The notes beneath the pieces were generated by a model that saw only the letters and a program-made list of their open reading frames with translations, searched no databases and was not told where the DNA came from. The position numbers and the translations under genes are program-made. This document shows, one piece after another, positions 26,326-38,236 of a stretch of DNA of 64,000 bases (its first letter is position 1; every line of letters starts with the position of its first letter). Source of the DNA: Cyanophora paradoxa (taxonomy: Eukaryota > Glaucocystophyceae > Cyanophorales > Cyanophoraceae); contig QPMI01000477.1 of the NCBI GenBank assembly GCA_004431415.1, forward strand, positions 620,001-684,000, in the 5' to 3' direction.

Positions 26326-26576
26326 ACTCGTGTAACACTTAAGTAATGCGCGCACTTAAGTAATGCGGTACCGAATTAATGCGTTTTTTGCTGACAAAAC
26401 GCATTAATTTGGGACCGCATTAACATCGAAACGCTAGAAACTGCTGTATGCACCCCCCCAACTGCACCCAAAAAGCTTCAAAACGCATTAATTCGGTGCC
26501 GCATTATTATCAATACTCGGGGTCCGGGTCCAAAAACGCATTAATTTCTGGCGCATTAATTAAGTGTTACACGGTA
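26326..26576. mobile_element. MITE-like element B (GCATTAATT type)
   Basis: 251 bp. CGTGTAACACTTAA at 26,329-26,342 is exactly inverted at the right end. Interior: AAAACGCATTAATT words at four places and a C-rich core (TGCACCCCCCCAACTGC). Layout parallels element A word by word. Confidence 0.65.
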
Positions 26577-27754
26577 CTAGTAAGTTGTAGTAACTTGGCT
26601 ATATCCCATAGTACCGGTAAATCGGGTACCGGACCATTCAGCGACAAATTATAAAGTCTGGTAGCCTGGCATCATCACTGATTCATCAGTCACATGATCA
26701 GTGGCATGCGCAGTGCCGCCGACTGTGCGCATGCGACCACAAATTTTAAAGATAGGCGCGGATAGCTATCATAGTATATAGACGGGGGAGGGTAGTCGTC
26801 TAACTAAATCCTCGTCTATATGTCCTTTTGCGTAATTTCTTAGGTAAATTCAAGCTAATTCTCGTCATCCGTCTATCTTGTAAACGTCTAGATCTATCAC
26901 GACAGGTGGGCAAACGTCTAGCAAAAGCGACGTCTAATATAACTTACGGTAATGACCTTACAGTAAGTGTCAGTATTACTCAGTAACCGTGTACATGTTT
27001 TTGGAAATCACTTTTCGGAGTCTCTTGAAGTTAAGACTTGAACGCAAGGCGTCGCAAGCTGCCATATGGCATGGACTAGCGCTAGGTAAAACGGAACGGC
27101 TACGGTGGGCCGTCGGTGGCTACCTGCCTCCCCCATGGCCAGCTGCGCATGCGCACTGCGGCAGTACTAGTGCGCATGCATGCAGCCCGCAGCGCTCGGC
27201 CCCACGGCCCCCACCCATCCCCCGCTGCCCCCCGGGCCCCGGCCCGGGCCACCCGGCACGCCCTGCAGCTGGGCAGTGGGCACCGTGGCACCCGGCCGCC
27301 GGGCGACGGGCCTCAGGCCCTCAGGTGCCGCCGCTGGTCACGGGTGCCCTCAGGGCCTTTCCCGCTGTCACAGTGTCTTCGAAAAATTCTAGCCGCTCTA
27401 CGTATGCGTTATATCTATACAGATCACTTTCATGCAATGGAGCTGACTTGATCGAGCACAGAATCGAGCACAGAGTTATTTCCGACGACCTCGTCCAACT
27501 TCAGCGTGGCGTGATCATGATCGAAATCGCTTTAACTAGCTGTACTCTGTCTGCCTTCTCAGCGCTGTGCGTGAATGTAAAGATGGAAACGTTAACAGAG
27601 CTGCGACCCCGCGATGGTGGGCATGCGGCGTACCCCCCGACCCCCTCCTCCCCCTCTCGCCGCCTGTACATGTGCGATAGGATCCGAGACGATCGCATGC
27701 GATCGCAGTCGATTCGATGACACAGAACCGCGCGCAACGACGACGAGGTCACCG

Positions 27755-30700
27755 CTAGCGCTCCGCCGCGGCGGCGGCCGCGCGGGCGACGGAGCGCAGC
27801 CGCTCCGCCGCCTCCGCCCGCCCCAGCCGCTCCTCCACACCGGCCCTGCAGGCCCCGCCGCCGGTCAGCCACCACCTTTTTAGGGCGGGGATCAAATCTA
27901 GATCGAATTCTAATTCCAAAGGCGCGCGCCAGGCCTCGAAGACGGCGGCGAGGTGCGGGTCAGCGTCCGCCGCCCGCCGGAGGATGCCCCGCGCCCGCTC
28001 CAGCTCCCCACGCCCCGCCTCCACCTGCCGCCAGATCGGATCAGATCAGATCGGATCGGATCGGATCGAATTCTAAAAAGATCGGATCGGATCAGATGGG
28101 ATCTGAGCGGACCTCGCCCCACCAGAGGAGGACCTGGGCGCCCCCCGGGTCGAGCTCCGCCGCCCGCTCGAAGCTCGCCGCCGCCTGCCCCGCGCGCGCG
28201 CGCGTGGGTGAGCTCAGGTGAGCTCGGCCGTGCGCGGCGCCGGCGTGGCGCCGGCTATGGCGGCTGGCTGGCGTGAGGGAGGACGCAGCGAAGCGCGCTA
28301 GCAATGTGCCGGCTAGCGCCAACTAGCGCAGCGCGTCGAGTTCGAGTCCGGAGCGTGAACGGAGGGCGGGGCGGAAGTGGCTAATCGTATGAGCGAGGCG
28401 AAGCTATGCCGGCTGGTGCTGGCGCCGGCGCGTCGAGCTCGAGCTCGAGTTCGGAGCGCAAAACAAAACGGAGGGCGGAGCGGGGCGGGGCGGAAGGGGC
28501 TGGCGCTCCTCCGCCCCGGCCCGGTGCCCCGGCTGAAAATTCGAAGGGGCGGGGCGAGCAGGCGGGCGGGGCGGGGCGGGGCGGGGGGGCCGGGGGCCCG
28601 GGCACCTTGTCGAGGTCGCCGGCGCGTGCCTCGAGGGCCCCGCAGGCCGCCCACGCCGGCGCGCTCCACGGGTCCGCACCCTAGCGGGAGGGCCGCACGC
28701 GTCAGGCGGGCGACGAGAGGTGCTCGAGAAGCCTAGAAGATCCTTGGATACTGTGTGCTCTTTCGCATCCGTAAAGCTTCTAAAATTCGGGTCTCTATCT
28801 AGAGAAACATAGAGGCTTAAGAAACTAAAAAGCTTATAGCAGCCAAAAGCAGCGCGCATTTGTACGCGCTTAATCGTGCAGCAGCTAAAGCATCGTATAG
28901 CACTCTCTAAATCTTCACCTTATATAGCACTCTAGCGCACTCTCCACCTTATATAGCAGCTACAGGACAAGTCTAGTTTTAAGGGCGCACGACGGCGCGG
29001 GCGTAGAGTGCGCCGGCCTCGGCGGCGCGGCCACGGCGCGCCTCCAGGTCCCCCCACGCCCGCCACAGCATCCCCTGCGCATGCGCCCCCAGTCAGGCGC
29101 CGGCGCCCCCAAGTTACGCGGAGCCCCTCAAGAAGAGCTCCGCATAAGATGAGATGGGAGGGGAGGGGGCTTCGCGCGCGCCTGGCCGCGGGCGGGCGCC
29201 CTCCCGAAGTCGCACGCGGCCTCCCCCCCGTCCGCCGCGTCCGCGTCCTCCGCCGGCTCCTCCCCGGCCCCGCCCCGCGCCTGCAGCCCCCGGCCACGCC
29301 GCCCCCGCCCCCGCCCCCGTCAGCCGGCGGCCGGCGATGCTATCGCGAGCTTTAAGCTTTGTCTAGCTCCATGCACGACCTATAGAGAGAGCGGCCCCAC
29401 CGCCCCCGGCGGCCGGCGCGCGGCCCTCAGCTTTGTCTAGCTCCAGGAACGCCTAGATCTACACGCTTTGTGCTAGACAGCTTTGTCTAGCTCCAGGAAC
29501 CCCGGCCCCCCAAAGCGACCGGCCTAGACTTCTAGAAGCGATGGGCCTGAGCTCCGTCCGGAGGCTTGGGGCTTAGGTTTGCTGTGTCGCTAAGCGCTCC
29601 CTTCTTCTCGAGCTTAGATTCTGAGCCGTTTCCCAAGGGGCGGGGGCGGGGGCGGGGGCGCACGGCGGCGGGGTCCCGCTCCGGGGAGGGACCCCCGTCA
29701 GCCGGCGGCCCTCAGCTTTGCCTAGCGAGCTAGCTCCGGGCACGGGAGCGCCGGAGTAGACGTCTAGATCCCTATGTCCCTCAAGCGATCGGCCTAGACT
29801 TCGATCGGCAGCGCCTCGCGAGGCGGGGGCGGGGGCGGGGCCGCACGGCGACTGGGTCCCTCTCGGAGCAGCACGCCGCGGCGCCCTGCACGCGGGCGGG
29901 GCGCCGCCGCCCGGCGGTCAGAGCTGCGAAGCTGACCTGAGCCGCGGAGGGGAGGGGGGGAGCACCTGCGCGAGGACGCGCCGCGCCGCCTCGGCGCCCT
30001 CCTCCCTGCGCCCGGGCGAAGCGAGGCGAGGCGTCGGCGGGGCAGGCGCCTCGCGCGGAGCGGGAGTTCGGATGAAGTGTTAAATCTATGAGGCTTGCTT
30101 CTCAATACGGTCGATCCGGGCGAGGCGGGGCGGGGCGGGGCGAGGCAAGGCGGACGGGGTTCAGCGTTTATGGGCGGGGCGGGGCGGGGCGGGGCGGGCG
30201 GACGGGGCGGGGCGGGGCGAGGCAAGGCGGACGGGGTTCAGCGTTTATGGGCGGGCAGGGCGGGGCGGGGCGGGGGGCCGGGGTGGGGCACATCGGGGCC
30301 TCGGATCAAAAGTTAGATCTATGAGGCTTGCTTTCCTCTGGTGGGCGGGGTGGGGCGTTTTTCTATGTATGCGTTCCGCGAAGGGCGGGGCGGGGCGGGG
30401 CGGGGCGGGGCGGGGCGGGTGGGGCGTTCCTCTAATTATGCGTTCCGCGAAGGGCGGGCGGGGCGGGGCGGGGCGGACGGGGAGGGGCGGGGCGTTCCTC
30501 TAAGTATGCGTTCCGCGAAGGGCGGGGCGGGGCGGGGCGGGGCGGACGGGGAGGGGGCGACGAGCTCCTCCATGTTGGCCCAGGAGAGCCACACGAAGAC
30601 GTCCGACGCCCGCAGCCCCGCCGCCCGCTCGAAGCACTGCCGCGCAGCTTGAGCTTGACGTCGAAGTCCGAGCTTGGAACGGGTCGGGTCGGGGGGGCGG

Positions 30701-33700
30701 ACGCGGTGGGCGGCGAAGTCTAAGCCTAAGAAGCTTAAGCTATGACTATGAAGCTTAAAATCGAAGTCCGATAAGCTTGGGATGGGTGGGAGGAGGGGGG
30801 GCGGGGCGGACGCGGCGGGCGGCGGGGAAGTGCTTAGAATGGCGCCTAAGCCTTAGCCTAAGCGCCTAAGCGTCTGGGTCGGGTCGGAGGAGGATGGGGG
30901 GACGGGTCGGAGGAGGATGGGGGGACGGGTCGGCGGCGAAGTCTAAGCTTAAGAAGCTTCAGCTATGACTACGAAGCTTATATAAGATCCAGGTCTAAGC
31001 TTAGAACGGGTCGGCGGGTCGGGAGGGCGGACGCGGCGGGCGGCGGGGAAGTTGCGGTCGGAGCGCTCCAGCAGCGCCAGCGCGTACCTGGCGTCGGGAG
31101 GGGGCGGGGATGGCTAAGGTGGGAGGGGGAGGGGTGGAGGAGGGGCACCAGATGGCGCCGGCGGGGGGCCCCGTGCAGCGCTTCGCCCCCTCCTCCAGCA
31201 GCTGCGCGAAAAAACAAATCAGGGAAAAAAAGGGGAGGAGGGGGGTATCGGACCCTGCGGCCGGCCTCGACGCCCGCCGCGGATCGCTCCATGAGGCCCC
31301 ACGCCCTGCGGGGCGGGGCGGGGCTCAGGCAGGAGGAAAAGCAAAGCGAGCGCGGCGCGTCTCGGGCGCACCTGTAGATGTCGGCGAGGACGGGGCCGGC
31401 GGCGAGGGCCACGCCCCTCGAGAAGGCCTCCCGCGCCCTGCGAGGGAGAGGAAGGGGGGGGGGGGGGGGGGGGGCCGCGCCGGTGAGCGGGGCGGGCCGG
31501 GCTCAGGTGTGCCGCGCATCACTATCCATCCGTCCATCCATCCATCCCTAACGGGGGGGGGGGGCGGGCGCGGGCGCACTCGGGGAAGGCCCGGCGGCGC
31601 TGCTCGAGGAGGCCGAGGGCGAGGTGCGCGGCCCCCGTGCGGTCGAGCCCCGCCGCCCGCACCAGCAGCCGCCGCGCCTCCGCCACCTCCCCGCCCCGCG
31701 CCTCCGCCGCGCCCCACGCGCTCCTGCGGCGCCGGTCGACTCGAGGGCGTACTGTCCCAAGGACACGGCCCGGGCGCCGGCGGGCTAGATGTTGAGCTCT
31801 AAATAGCGTGGCAGGGCTGGATCTAGAGAGATAAAAGCCAGGGGGCTAGGAACCAGGCCGCGCCAGCCCCCTAGCGCCTAAAAAGCTACAAGCTCTGGGG
31901 CCGCGGGCGGGCCCAAAAAGCAACAAGGGCAGGGCTGAATCTAGAGCGATCTAGAGCGGGACCCAGAGGTCAGGGGCGGACAAGCCGCGCCAGCCCCCTA
32001 GCGCCCGAAAGGCTATAAATAGGCTCTGGGGCCGCGGGCGGGCGCGCGCACCAGACGCGGGCGTCCAAGAGTTCCGGGGCTAAAGGCTAAAGGCTCCGGG
32101 GCGAAAGGCTAAAGGCCAAAAAGGCTAAAGGAGAACCAGGGGACCTAGGGGACAACTGGTCGAGAGCGGGTGATCTAGCCAGGGACGCGCGGAAGGCCTA
32201 AGGCCCGGGGCCGCGCGGGGGCTAGGGAGGAAGGACAGGGACGGACAAGCCGCGCCATAGGGTCTGGAGACGCGGGCGGGCGCGCGCACCAGACGCGGGC
32301 GTCCGGAGGGATAGTCTAAGGTGGCTTAGGTGTGGCGGTAGAGTCAAGGCTAGGCTGTGCCCGGCACGCATGGCCTGGCACGCGTTGCGGTGTCCTTGAT
32401 CAACCTTAACCGCCTCCTTTATCGCTGGGAAGGGTCTAGAGCGCCCTAGGGTCTAGAAGGGCCGCGGCGGGCGGGCGCACCAGACGCGGGCGTCCTGGGG
32501 GTCGGCGCGCGCCGCCAGCTCGAAGCTCCGCCGCGCCTCCGCCGCCTCCCCCCGCGAGCTCTGCCGCCGCGCCCGTCAGACCGGCAGGAGGAAGCGCTGC
32601 GTCGCCTCTGACAACTGAAGACGCGCTCGCTCGCTGAAGAGTCCAACAGCTTCGCCTGACAGTCTTTATTAGACTTTCTACTAATATCACTTGCAATTGC
32701 GTCATTAGATTCGGGCTCGCTCGCTCGCCTGGAGGACGCGGAGGGACTGCAGCCTCACGGTTTCATGGTTTTTAAGGCCTAACAGTTTATGCAGTTTAGA
32801 CTACTGGTTCTAAGCAGTCTCACGGTTTTATGGGTTTACGGTTTTATGACAGGGCCTGTCGCCTCTAACAGACTAGGGCCTCGAAGGGAGAGCCGCGTCG
32901 CCTCTAACAGCTCTGGAGCAGTCTTAAGGCCTTAAACTCGCCTCTAGTAGACTCGCCTCCAACAATTTAAGACAGATAGGGTCTGTCGCCTCTTATAACA
33001 GCCTTGAATAGAATAGAATTGAACTCGCCTGGAGGACGCCGAGGGCCTGGTAGAGGCAGGCGGCGCGCCGGGGCGGGTCCCGCCCCTCCCCGGGCTCTGG
33101 CACCGCCGCCGAGGGCGGGGCCGCCGACGAGGACGGCCCCGCCTCCGCTGCCTCCGACGCCGCCGCCGCCGCCGCCGCCGCGGTGGGGCCCTGACGCCCC
33201 TGGTCAGACACCGAACGAGCAACAAGAAGAAGCCGAATGAGGAAGACGTGGAATAGGGGACGTGGAAGCTTTCTAATCGTCTTAACTCTAATCTTTTAAG
33301 AACGGACCAGGGGGCGAGGGAAAGGGGAAAGGGGAAGGGGGGGGAGTGATCGTCCTACATCTAATCGTTTAATCTAATCCAAGCTTTCTAATTATAATCG
33401 ATGCGAGGCGAGGGAGGGAATCCAAAGGGGCGGACGAGGAGGGCGCGGATGCCGCGGAGGAGAGAGAGAGCGAGAGAGAGAGCGCGCGCTTGCAAACCCG
33501 TAGGGAAAGGAAGGGAAACGGAAAAGGAAGGGAGGGAGGGATGCCGCGGACTAACAGCCGAATAGTTTCGTCGAGTCGTCTTTAAGCTTAAGCCTTTGAA
33601 TCTAGCCTTGAATCCCGCCTTTGGACGAACGAACCAGGAGGGCGCGGATGCCGCGGAGGAGGATGGCGCGGGCCCCGTCGGGGTTCCCCACCCGCTGCTC

Positions 33701-36700
33701 CATCAGGCCCCAGCTCTGCCACACGTACCCCTGCGCACCGGACAGGATGAGCTCCGACCTCTAGGGATCCGGAGAGGGGCGGGGCGGGGCGGGGCTTTGG
33801 GGCTTTGGGGGGGGGGGGGGGGGGGGGGGGGGAAGGGCTTCGGGGCGGGGCGGGGCGGACGTTGGAGGGCTTCTTAAGCTTCTTAGAGAACTAGCAAGAG
33901 CCAGGCTCTAGGGGCGGGCTTTGGGTGCGGGGCTTTGGGGGCGGGCTCTGGGGCGGGGCGGGGCGGGGCGGGGCGGGCGGGGCTGGGCTTTGGGGGCGGG
34001 GCTCTGGGGGCGGGGCGGGGCGGACGTTGGAGGGCTCGGCGGATGCGGCCTTCTCGTAGAGGCGCCGCGCCCGCTTCAGGTTCCCCAGCTTCTGCTCAGA
34101 TCAGATCAGATCAGATCGGGAGGGGGGAAGGGGTCCCAGCCCCTCTATATTTAAAGGAGGCCGCCCTCGAAAACATTCGCGCGCCTGCTCGCAGTTGGCC
34201 CAAGACGAGGACAGCCTCTAGGGCCTTAGGGAGGCCTTTTAGACTCTAGCCCTCGAGCGACCCGCGTCTTCAGCAGCCCCCCCAGGGCCCTCGGGAAGGT
34301 CTCGCGCGCCTGCTCGCAGTTGGCCCAGGCGTGGAGGACGCCGGCGGCCGTCCCGCTGTGCTTCCGCGTCCCGCCCCCCGCCACTTGCTCCAGCGCCTGC
34401 GCCCGCCCCGCGTCGGGTCTGGTCGGGTCGGGTCGTGCGAGAGGCGGGCGGATCGAATTTAGATAGGCGCTAGCTAGCCGGGATGGCTCCAATTAAGGAT
34501 CGCGCGGGAGGCGGGCGGGGGATCTGGGCGCCGCTAGGCTAGGCGGGCGGGGGATCTAGATCTAGGAAGAAGGATTAAGGAAGATATCAGATCCGATAGG
34601 ATCAGATCAGATCTGACCTCGCGGAAGAGGCGGCGGCCGGCGGGGGCGTCGTTGGCGGCGAACTCGAGCAGCGCCAGCGCCTGCTCAGATCAGATCAGAT
34701 CAGATCAGATCAGATCTGAGCGGATCGAATCGGATCGGACCTGCCGGCTCCGCACGTTCTCTGCGCGCGCGCGGGGGGCGCCCCCCGGGGTCAGCCGCCC
34801 CGCCCCGTCCGCCCACCCGGGCCCCCTCTAGACGCCCTCCTCTGGGGAGGCGGGGGGCAGGCGGGCGCACCCCTTCAGCCGCCCCCCTCTAGGGAGGCTG
34901 GCGGGTCCCCAGGCCCAGAACCCGGCCCTCGTTCCCTTTCTTCGTTAAATCTGATCTAGAAGGACAATCTGTAACACTGGAACTCTCTAGAAGAACCCCT
35001 CCAGCCGCCCCCCTCTAGGGAGGCGGGCGGGGGGGGGGGGGGGGGGGGGGGGGGGGCGGGTGGATCACCCGGTGCGACCTCGAGTGCGGCGGCGTAGAGC
35101 TCCGCGCCCGCGCCCCGTTCCCGCACTCCTCCTCCAGCTGCCCGGGCACGTGATCAGACGGCGAGGGCGCGGGAGGGGAAGCGGAGGGCGCGTAGGGGGG
35201 AGAAAGAGGTGGGGCACCTGGGCCCACGCGTTGTGCAGCGCGGCGTACGTCGGGTGCTTCTGCGATCGGTCGGCCGGCGGAGGCCTCAGCGGGGCAAGCT
35301 GAAGAAGGGGGGCGGGGAGGGGAGGAAAGGGGGAAGGGGAGGGGGGGAAGGGAAGGGGGTACGCGCGCACGGCGACGGCCTGGGCGAAGAGGTCGCGCGC
35401 CCGGCGGGGCTCCCCAGGTCCCGCCACACGAGCACCGCGTACGCGCACCTGGGGGTACAGGCGCACATCAGATGGGGGGGAGGTGGGGGGCGGTCGAAGG
35501 TACCAGCAGGCGGGCGGGTTCGCCTGCGTCAGCTGCGGGCCGGGCGGGGGGGAGGGGGGGGGGGGGGCGGGGGGTGTGCGTGAGAGGGGTACCGGGGGGT
35601 TGAGAGGAGGGGGGTACGCGCACAGCCCGAATGAAGATCTCCTGGGCCTTGCGCACGTCGCCCAGGTCACGCTCCGCAAGCGCCCACGCGGACCTCCGGG
35701 GTACGTGAGCCGCAAGACCCCCGGGGTGCGGAGCGGGTTCGAGGGGGGTACCAGATTGCGCCGTGCTCGGGCTCGGCGCGTACGCCTTTTTCGAAGAGGG
35801 ACCGCGCCTCTGCCGCAGCGCCGGCGGAGATTTCAAGCAGGGCCCACGACTGGGAGGGGAGGGGGGTACGCGATCAGCGGCGCGAATGGGGTGCCCGCAG
35901 CGGGACGCGCGCGGCGGGACGCGCGCGGCGGGGGGCGAGGGAGGTACCTGGTAGAGCGCGCCGAGGTTGCCCCTGTTCGCTTCGATGCCCCGCCTGCGCA
36001 GGGCGGCGTGGGCGGCGCGCCGGTTCCTGCAGCCGCGGCGGGGCGGAGGGCGGCGGGGCGGAGCGCGGGCGCACTTGAAACACTCCCTCGCCTCGTCCAG
36101 CCGCCGCTGACGCGTGAGGAAGACACCGAGCGCCTGAGGCGCGCGCGTAAGAGGCGGCAGGCCCCGAAAAGGGAGCGCGGGGCCTCAGGCGGCGCGCCTG
36201 CAGAAGGAAGGGGTTCTTCGGCTGGCGGAAGAGGCCCAACCTGAAGATTCCCTCCGCCTCTTCGAATGCACCGCGCCGCGCCTCGATGCCGCCGAGCTTC
36301 ACGCACGCCTTGGCCCAGCCTGCCGCGGATTAGATCTCACTCGCAGCGCTGCAACGCGTCGCGCCGAGGCCGAACGCACCGAAGTCCGAGCGATCGGATT
36401 CCACGATGCTCCTCAGCGTCTCCACTGCCGTCGTTCGCGGTGGAGGGCTGTCGGAGCGCCTGAGCTTGGCTCCAAACGCGTGCCGTTCCCCCGCGGCGCC
36501 GGCGGCCGGGGCCGCGCCATCGTTTTCCGATGATCGCATTCGAGCTACGACTTCAAAGAGGGGCCGCTGCTGGCCTTCGAATCGCTGCGTGGAGCTGGCG
36601 GAGGACGTGGAACGTGCCGAGGGCCGTTCCAGGGAGACGCCGCGAAGCGAGCACCGGCTCACAGCGCTGCACGCGCGTGAGATGAGAGGACGCGCAGAGA

Positions 36701-36728
36701 GAAGCGGTCGCTTCGAGCGTCTTTTCAT
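27755..36728 (-). CDS. HAT-repeat RNA-processing protein, many exons, probably chloroplast
   Basis: Host gene of roughly 20 small leftward exons. Many encode one HAT (half-a-TPR) helix pair, e.g. AWALAERDLGDVRKAQEIFIRA (35,700-35,630), QSWGLMEQRVGNPDGARAIL (33,735-33,650), QALALLEFAANDAPAGRRLF (34,690-34,620), SFERAAELDPGGAQVLLWWGE (28,180-28,110), ending AEAAERLRSVARAAAAAAER before the TAG at 27,755. HAT arrays occur in splicing factors and in HCF107/Mbb1-type proteins that stabilise chloroplast mRNAs. The proposed start at 36,728 gives an Arg/Ser-rich, acid-poor leader (MKRRSKRPLLSARPLIS...) like a transit peptide, favouring the plastid type. Introns are rich in C on the coding strand. At least two exons need one extra base to stay in frame (near 35,412 and 35,118). 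Exact exon borders are unverified. Confidence 0.6.
30118..30560. repeat. GGGGC-repeat island
   Basis: Several runs of (GGGGC)n and GGGCGGACGGGG within ~440 bp, with an internal duplication of a unit containing GGTTCAGCGTTTATGGGCGGG (30,155 and 30,235) and three copies of TATGCGTTCCGCGAAGGGCGG (30,367, 30,438, 30,505). Strong G-quadruplex potential on the plus strand; it lies in introns of the HAT gene. Confidence 0.75.
31454..31474. repeat. Poly-G tract (~21)
   Basis: Uninterrupted G run in an intron of the HAT gene; length is unreliable in any assembly. Confidence 0.8.
32040..32500. repeat. Threefold duplicated exon-edge segment
   Basis: GCGCACCAGACGCGGGCGTCC occurs near 32,048, 32,285 and 32,474, with similar flanks. 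On the minus strand it encodes DARVW plus the following donor, so a HAT exon edge has been copied in tandem. Confidence 0.55.
33807..33832. repeat. Poly-G tract (~26)
   Basis: Uninterrupted G run between HAT exons. Confidence 0.8.
35029..35056. repeat. Poly-G tract (~28)
   Basis: Uninterrupted G run directly downstream of the exon ending at about 35,078 (minus strand). Confidence 0.8.
36320..36340 (-). other. Candidate 21-nt intron in the HAT gene
   Basis: Minus-strand bases run GTGAGA ... CTAAT ... CGGCAG: donor, branch-like word and acceptor within 21 nt. Removing it joins the transit-peptide-like exon (…RCSAA) to the first HAT exon (WAKACVKLGGIEARRG) in phase and removes an in-frame TAA. 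Confidence 0.35.
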
Positions 36729-36865
36729 ACGCACCGCGACCAGCCCAGCGCGCGGGGCGCGGAGCCCGATGCGAGCGGCGGGCCCGCTACGAACGCCGAC
36801 ATCGCGGCCGGCGTGCCGTGCTCGATTGATCTTCGCTGCGGAGGGGTACAGTCTGAAAGGGCGCG

Positions 36866-37667
36866 ATGGCGGACGCGCAGCCCGCCAAGGGCGAGCTGAG
36901 ATACGAGACGAGTGCGCTAGTGCAGCCCGCTGCTTGCGAGAGGGATCCTCACGCACGCGCGCGCCGCAGGGGCGCTCGGCGAGCCGATCAAGCTGCGCGG
37001 CCCCGTGGTCACGGGCTTCCGGCGAGGAAGCAAGATGCTGGGCATTCCGACCGGTGCGGCTCGCCCGCGGTTCGCCCTGCGCGTGCCCACGCGCCGCGCG
37101 CAGCGAACCTGCCCTACGAGTCGTTCAAGGACGTCATTCACGACCAGCAGGCCGGCGTCTACTTCGGATGGGCGAGCGTGAACGGCGGAGAGGTCCTGAA
37201 GACCGTCCTCAGCATCGGCTGGAACCCGTACTTCAAGAACACGCAGAAGACGGTCGTGCGTCGCGCGGGCGCCGCCGCCGCGACGCCGCCCGAGCCGCGC
37301 GCAGGAGCCGTACATAATACACAAGTTTGAGAGCGATTTCTACGGTCAGGAGCTCAAGCTGCTCATCTGCGGCTACCTCAGGCCCGAGGCCGACTTCCCC
37401 AACCTAGGCGCGACCGCCCTGCCCCGCCCCGCCCCGCGCCGCGCCCTAAGCGCCCGGCGCAGAGTCGCTCATCGCGGCAATACACAACGACATCAAGCTG
37501 GGCGAAGAGCACCTCGAAGAGCCGGGGTACCACGTGCGCCCGCGCGCGCCGCCCCTCGAGCTAGAAGCTATCTATCCCCGCGCGCCTCACTCACGCATCG
37601 AAAGGCTTTCAAGGGCGACCCATTCTTCGCGGAGCCTGTCATGGTGATGAGCACGCCCAAGCTATGA
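36866..37667 (+). CDS. Riboflavin kinase, six exons
   Basis: Complete host gene. Exons: 36,866-36,911, 36,970-37,053, 37,104-37,255, 37,305-37,407, 37,463-37,533, 37,605-37,667; the phases agree throughout and give 172 residues, normal for the family. It phosphorylates riboflavin to FMN with ATP. Family signatures: GFRRGSKMLGIPTANLP, where the PTAN motif is split by intron 2; GVYFGWASVNGG; SIGWNPYFKN; EPYIIHKFESDFYG with the catalytic-region Glu/Phe; and LIAAIHNDI. Introns are 58, 50, 49, 55 and 71 nt. Four start GTGCG and end AG; the fourth starts GC, a GC-AG intron. The start is divergent from the HAT gene start, 137 bp away. Identity is secure; no frame break is needed, unlike in its neighbours. 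Confidence 0.9.
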
Positions 37668-38201
37668 CGCACCAGCGCGGCCGCGCCCAGTTTGAGATAG
37701 GATAGGCTAGCGGGGTCTAGGACGAGCATTCTTGTTTAAACGAGTCACGATCAGGAAGCGACGCCGGAGCTGACGAGCAGGGCGCGGCGGCCGTGTCATT
37801 GGCAGCGCTATGGGCGGTCGCTTCTCCGATAGGATAGGCCAGGGGCCGGCGCCGGGCCGGGGATCTAAGACGAACGTTCTCCGGGGGCCGATCGCGAGCG
37901 AGCGAGAAGCTTAAGTGGGCGGCCGCTGCCGAGGGCGAGAAATTCAAGATCTAGAGATCTAAAAGTGGGCAGAGCGTAAGCTTCCCTTCTATTCCAGGCC
38001 CGGCTGCTCCTCCTCCTTCGTCATCCCCCCCCCCCCCCCCCCCCTGGCGCCGTTGGAGCAGAGCCCGAGGGCGGAGGGGGCGGAGGGGGAGCTCCTCGCC
38101 AGTCGCTGGTGACGACGGCTGCTCCGGATCCCCTTCTGATCATGATCACCTTCGAGGCTCCCGGCCCCACCAGGCTGCCCCCTCCCCCTTGTCTCCCCGC
38201 T

Positions 38202-38236
<35 letters not shown>

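Larger units (their letters stand above)
22850..27754. other. Host intergenic DNA, no convincing gene
   Basis: About 4.9 kb with many short frames but no recognisable protein. It is packed with short self-complementary words such as GTAGTACTACGGTAGTAC (25,970-26,040) and GTACCGTGTACCGTGTACCG (23,252-23,275), GC-only stretches (23,370-23,560) and GTGACAGT/ACTGACTC words (24,830-24,990, 25,530-25,690). It includes three MITE-like elements listed separately. Confidence 0.45.

Noticed and set aside
30118-30560. GGGGC expansion read as coding (Gly-Arg/Gly-Ala proteins)
   Set aside because: Lies in introns of a minus-strand gene; plus frames are low complexity.
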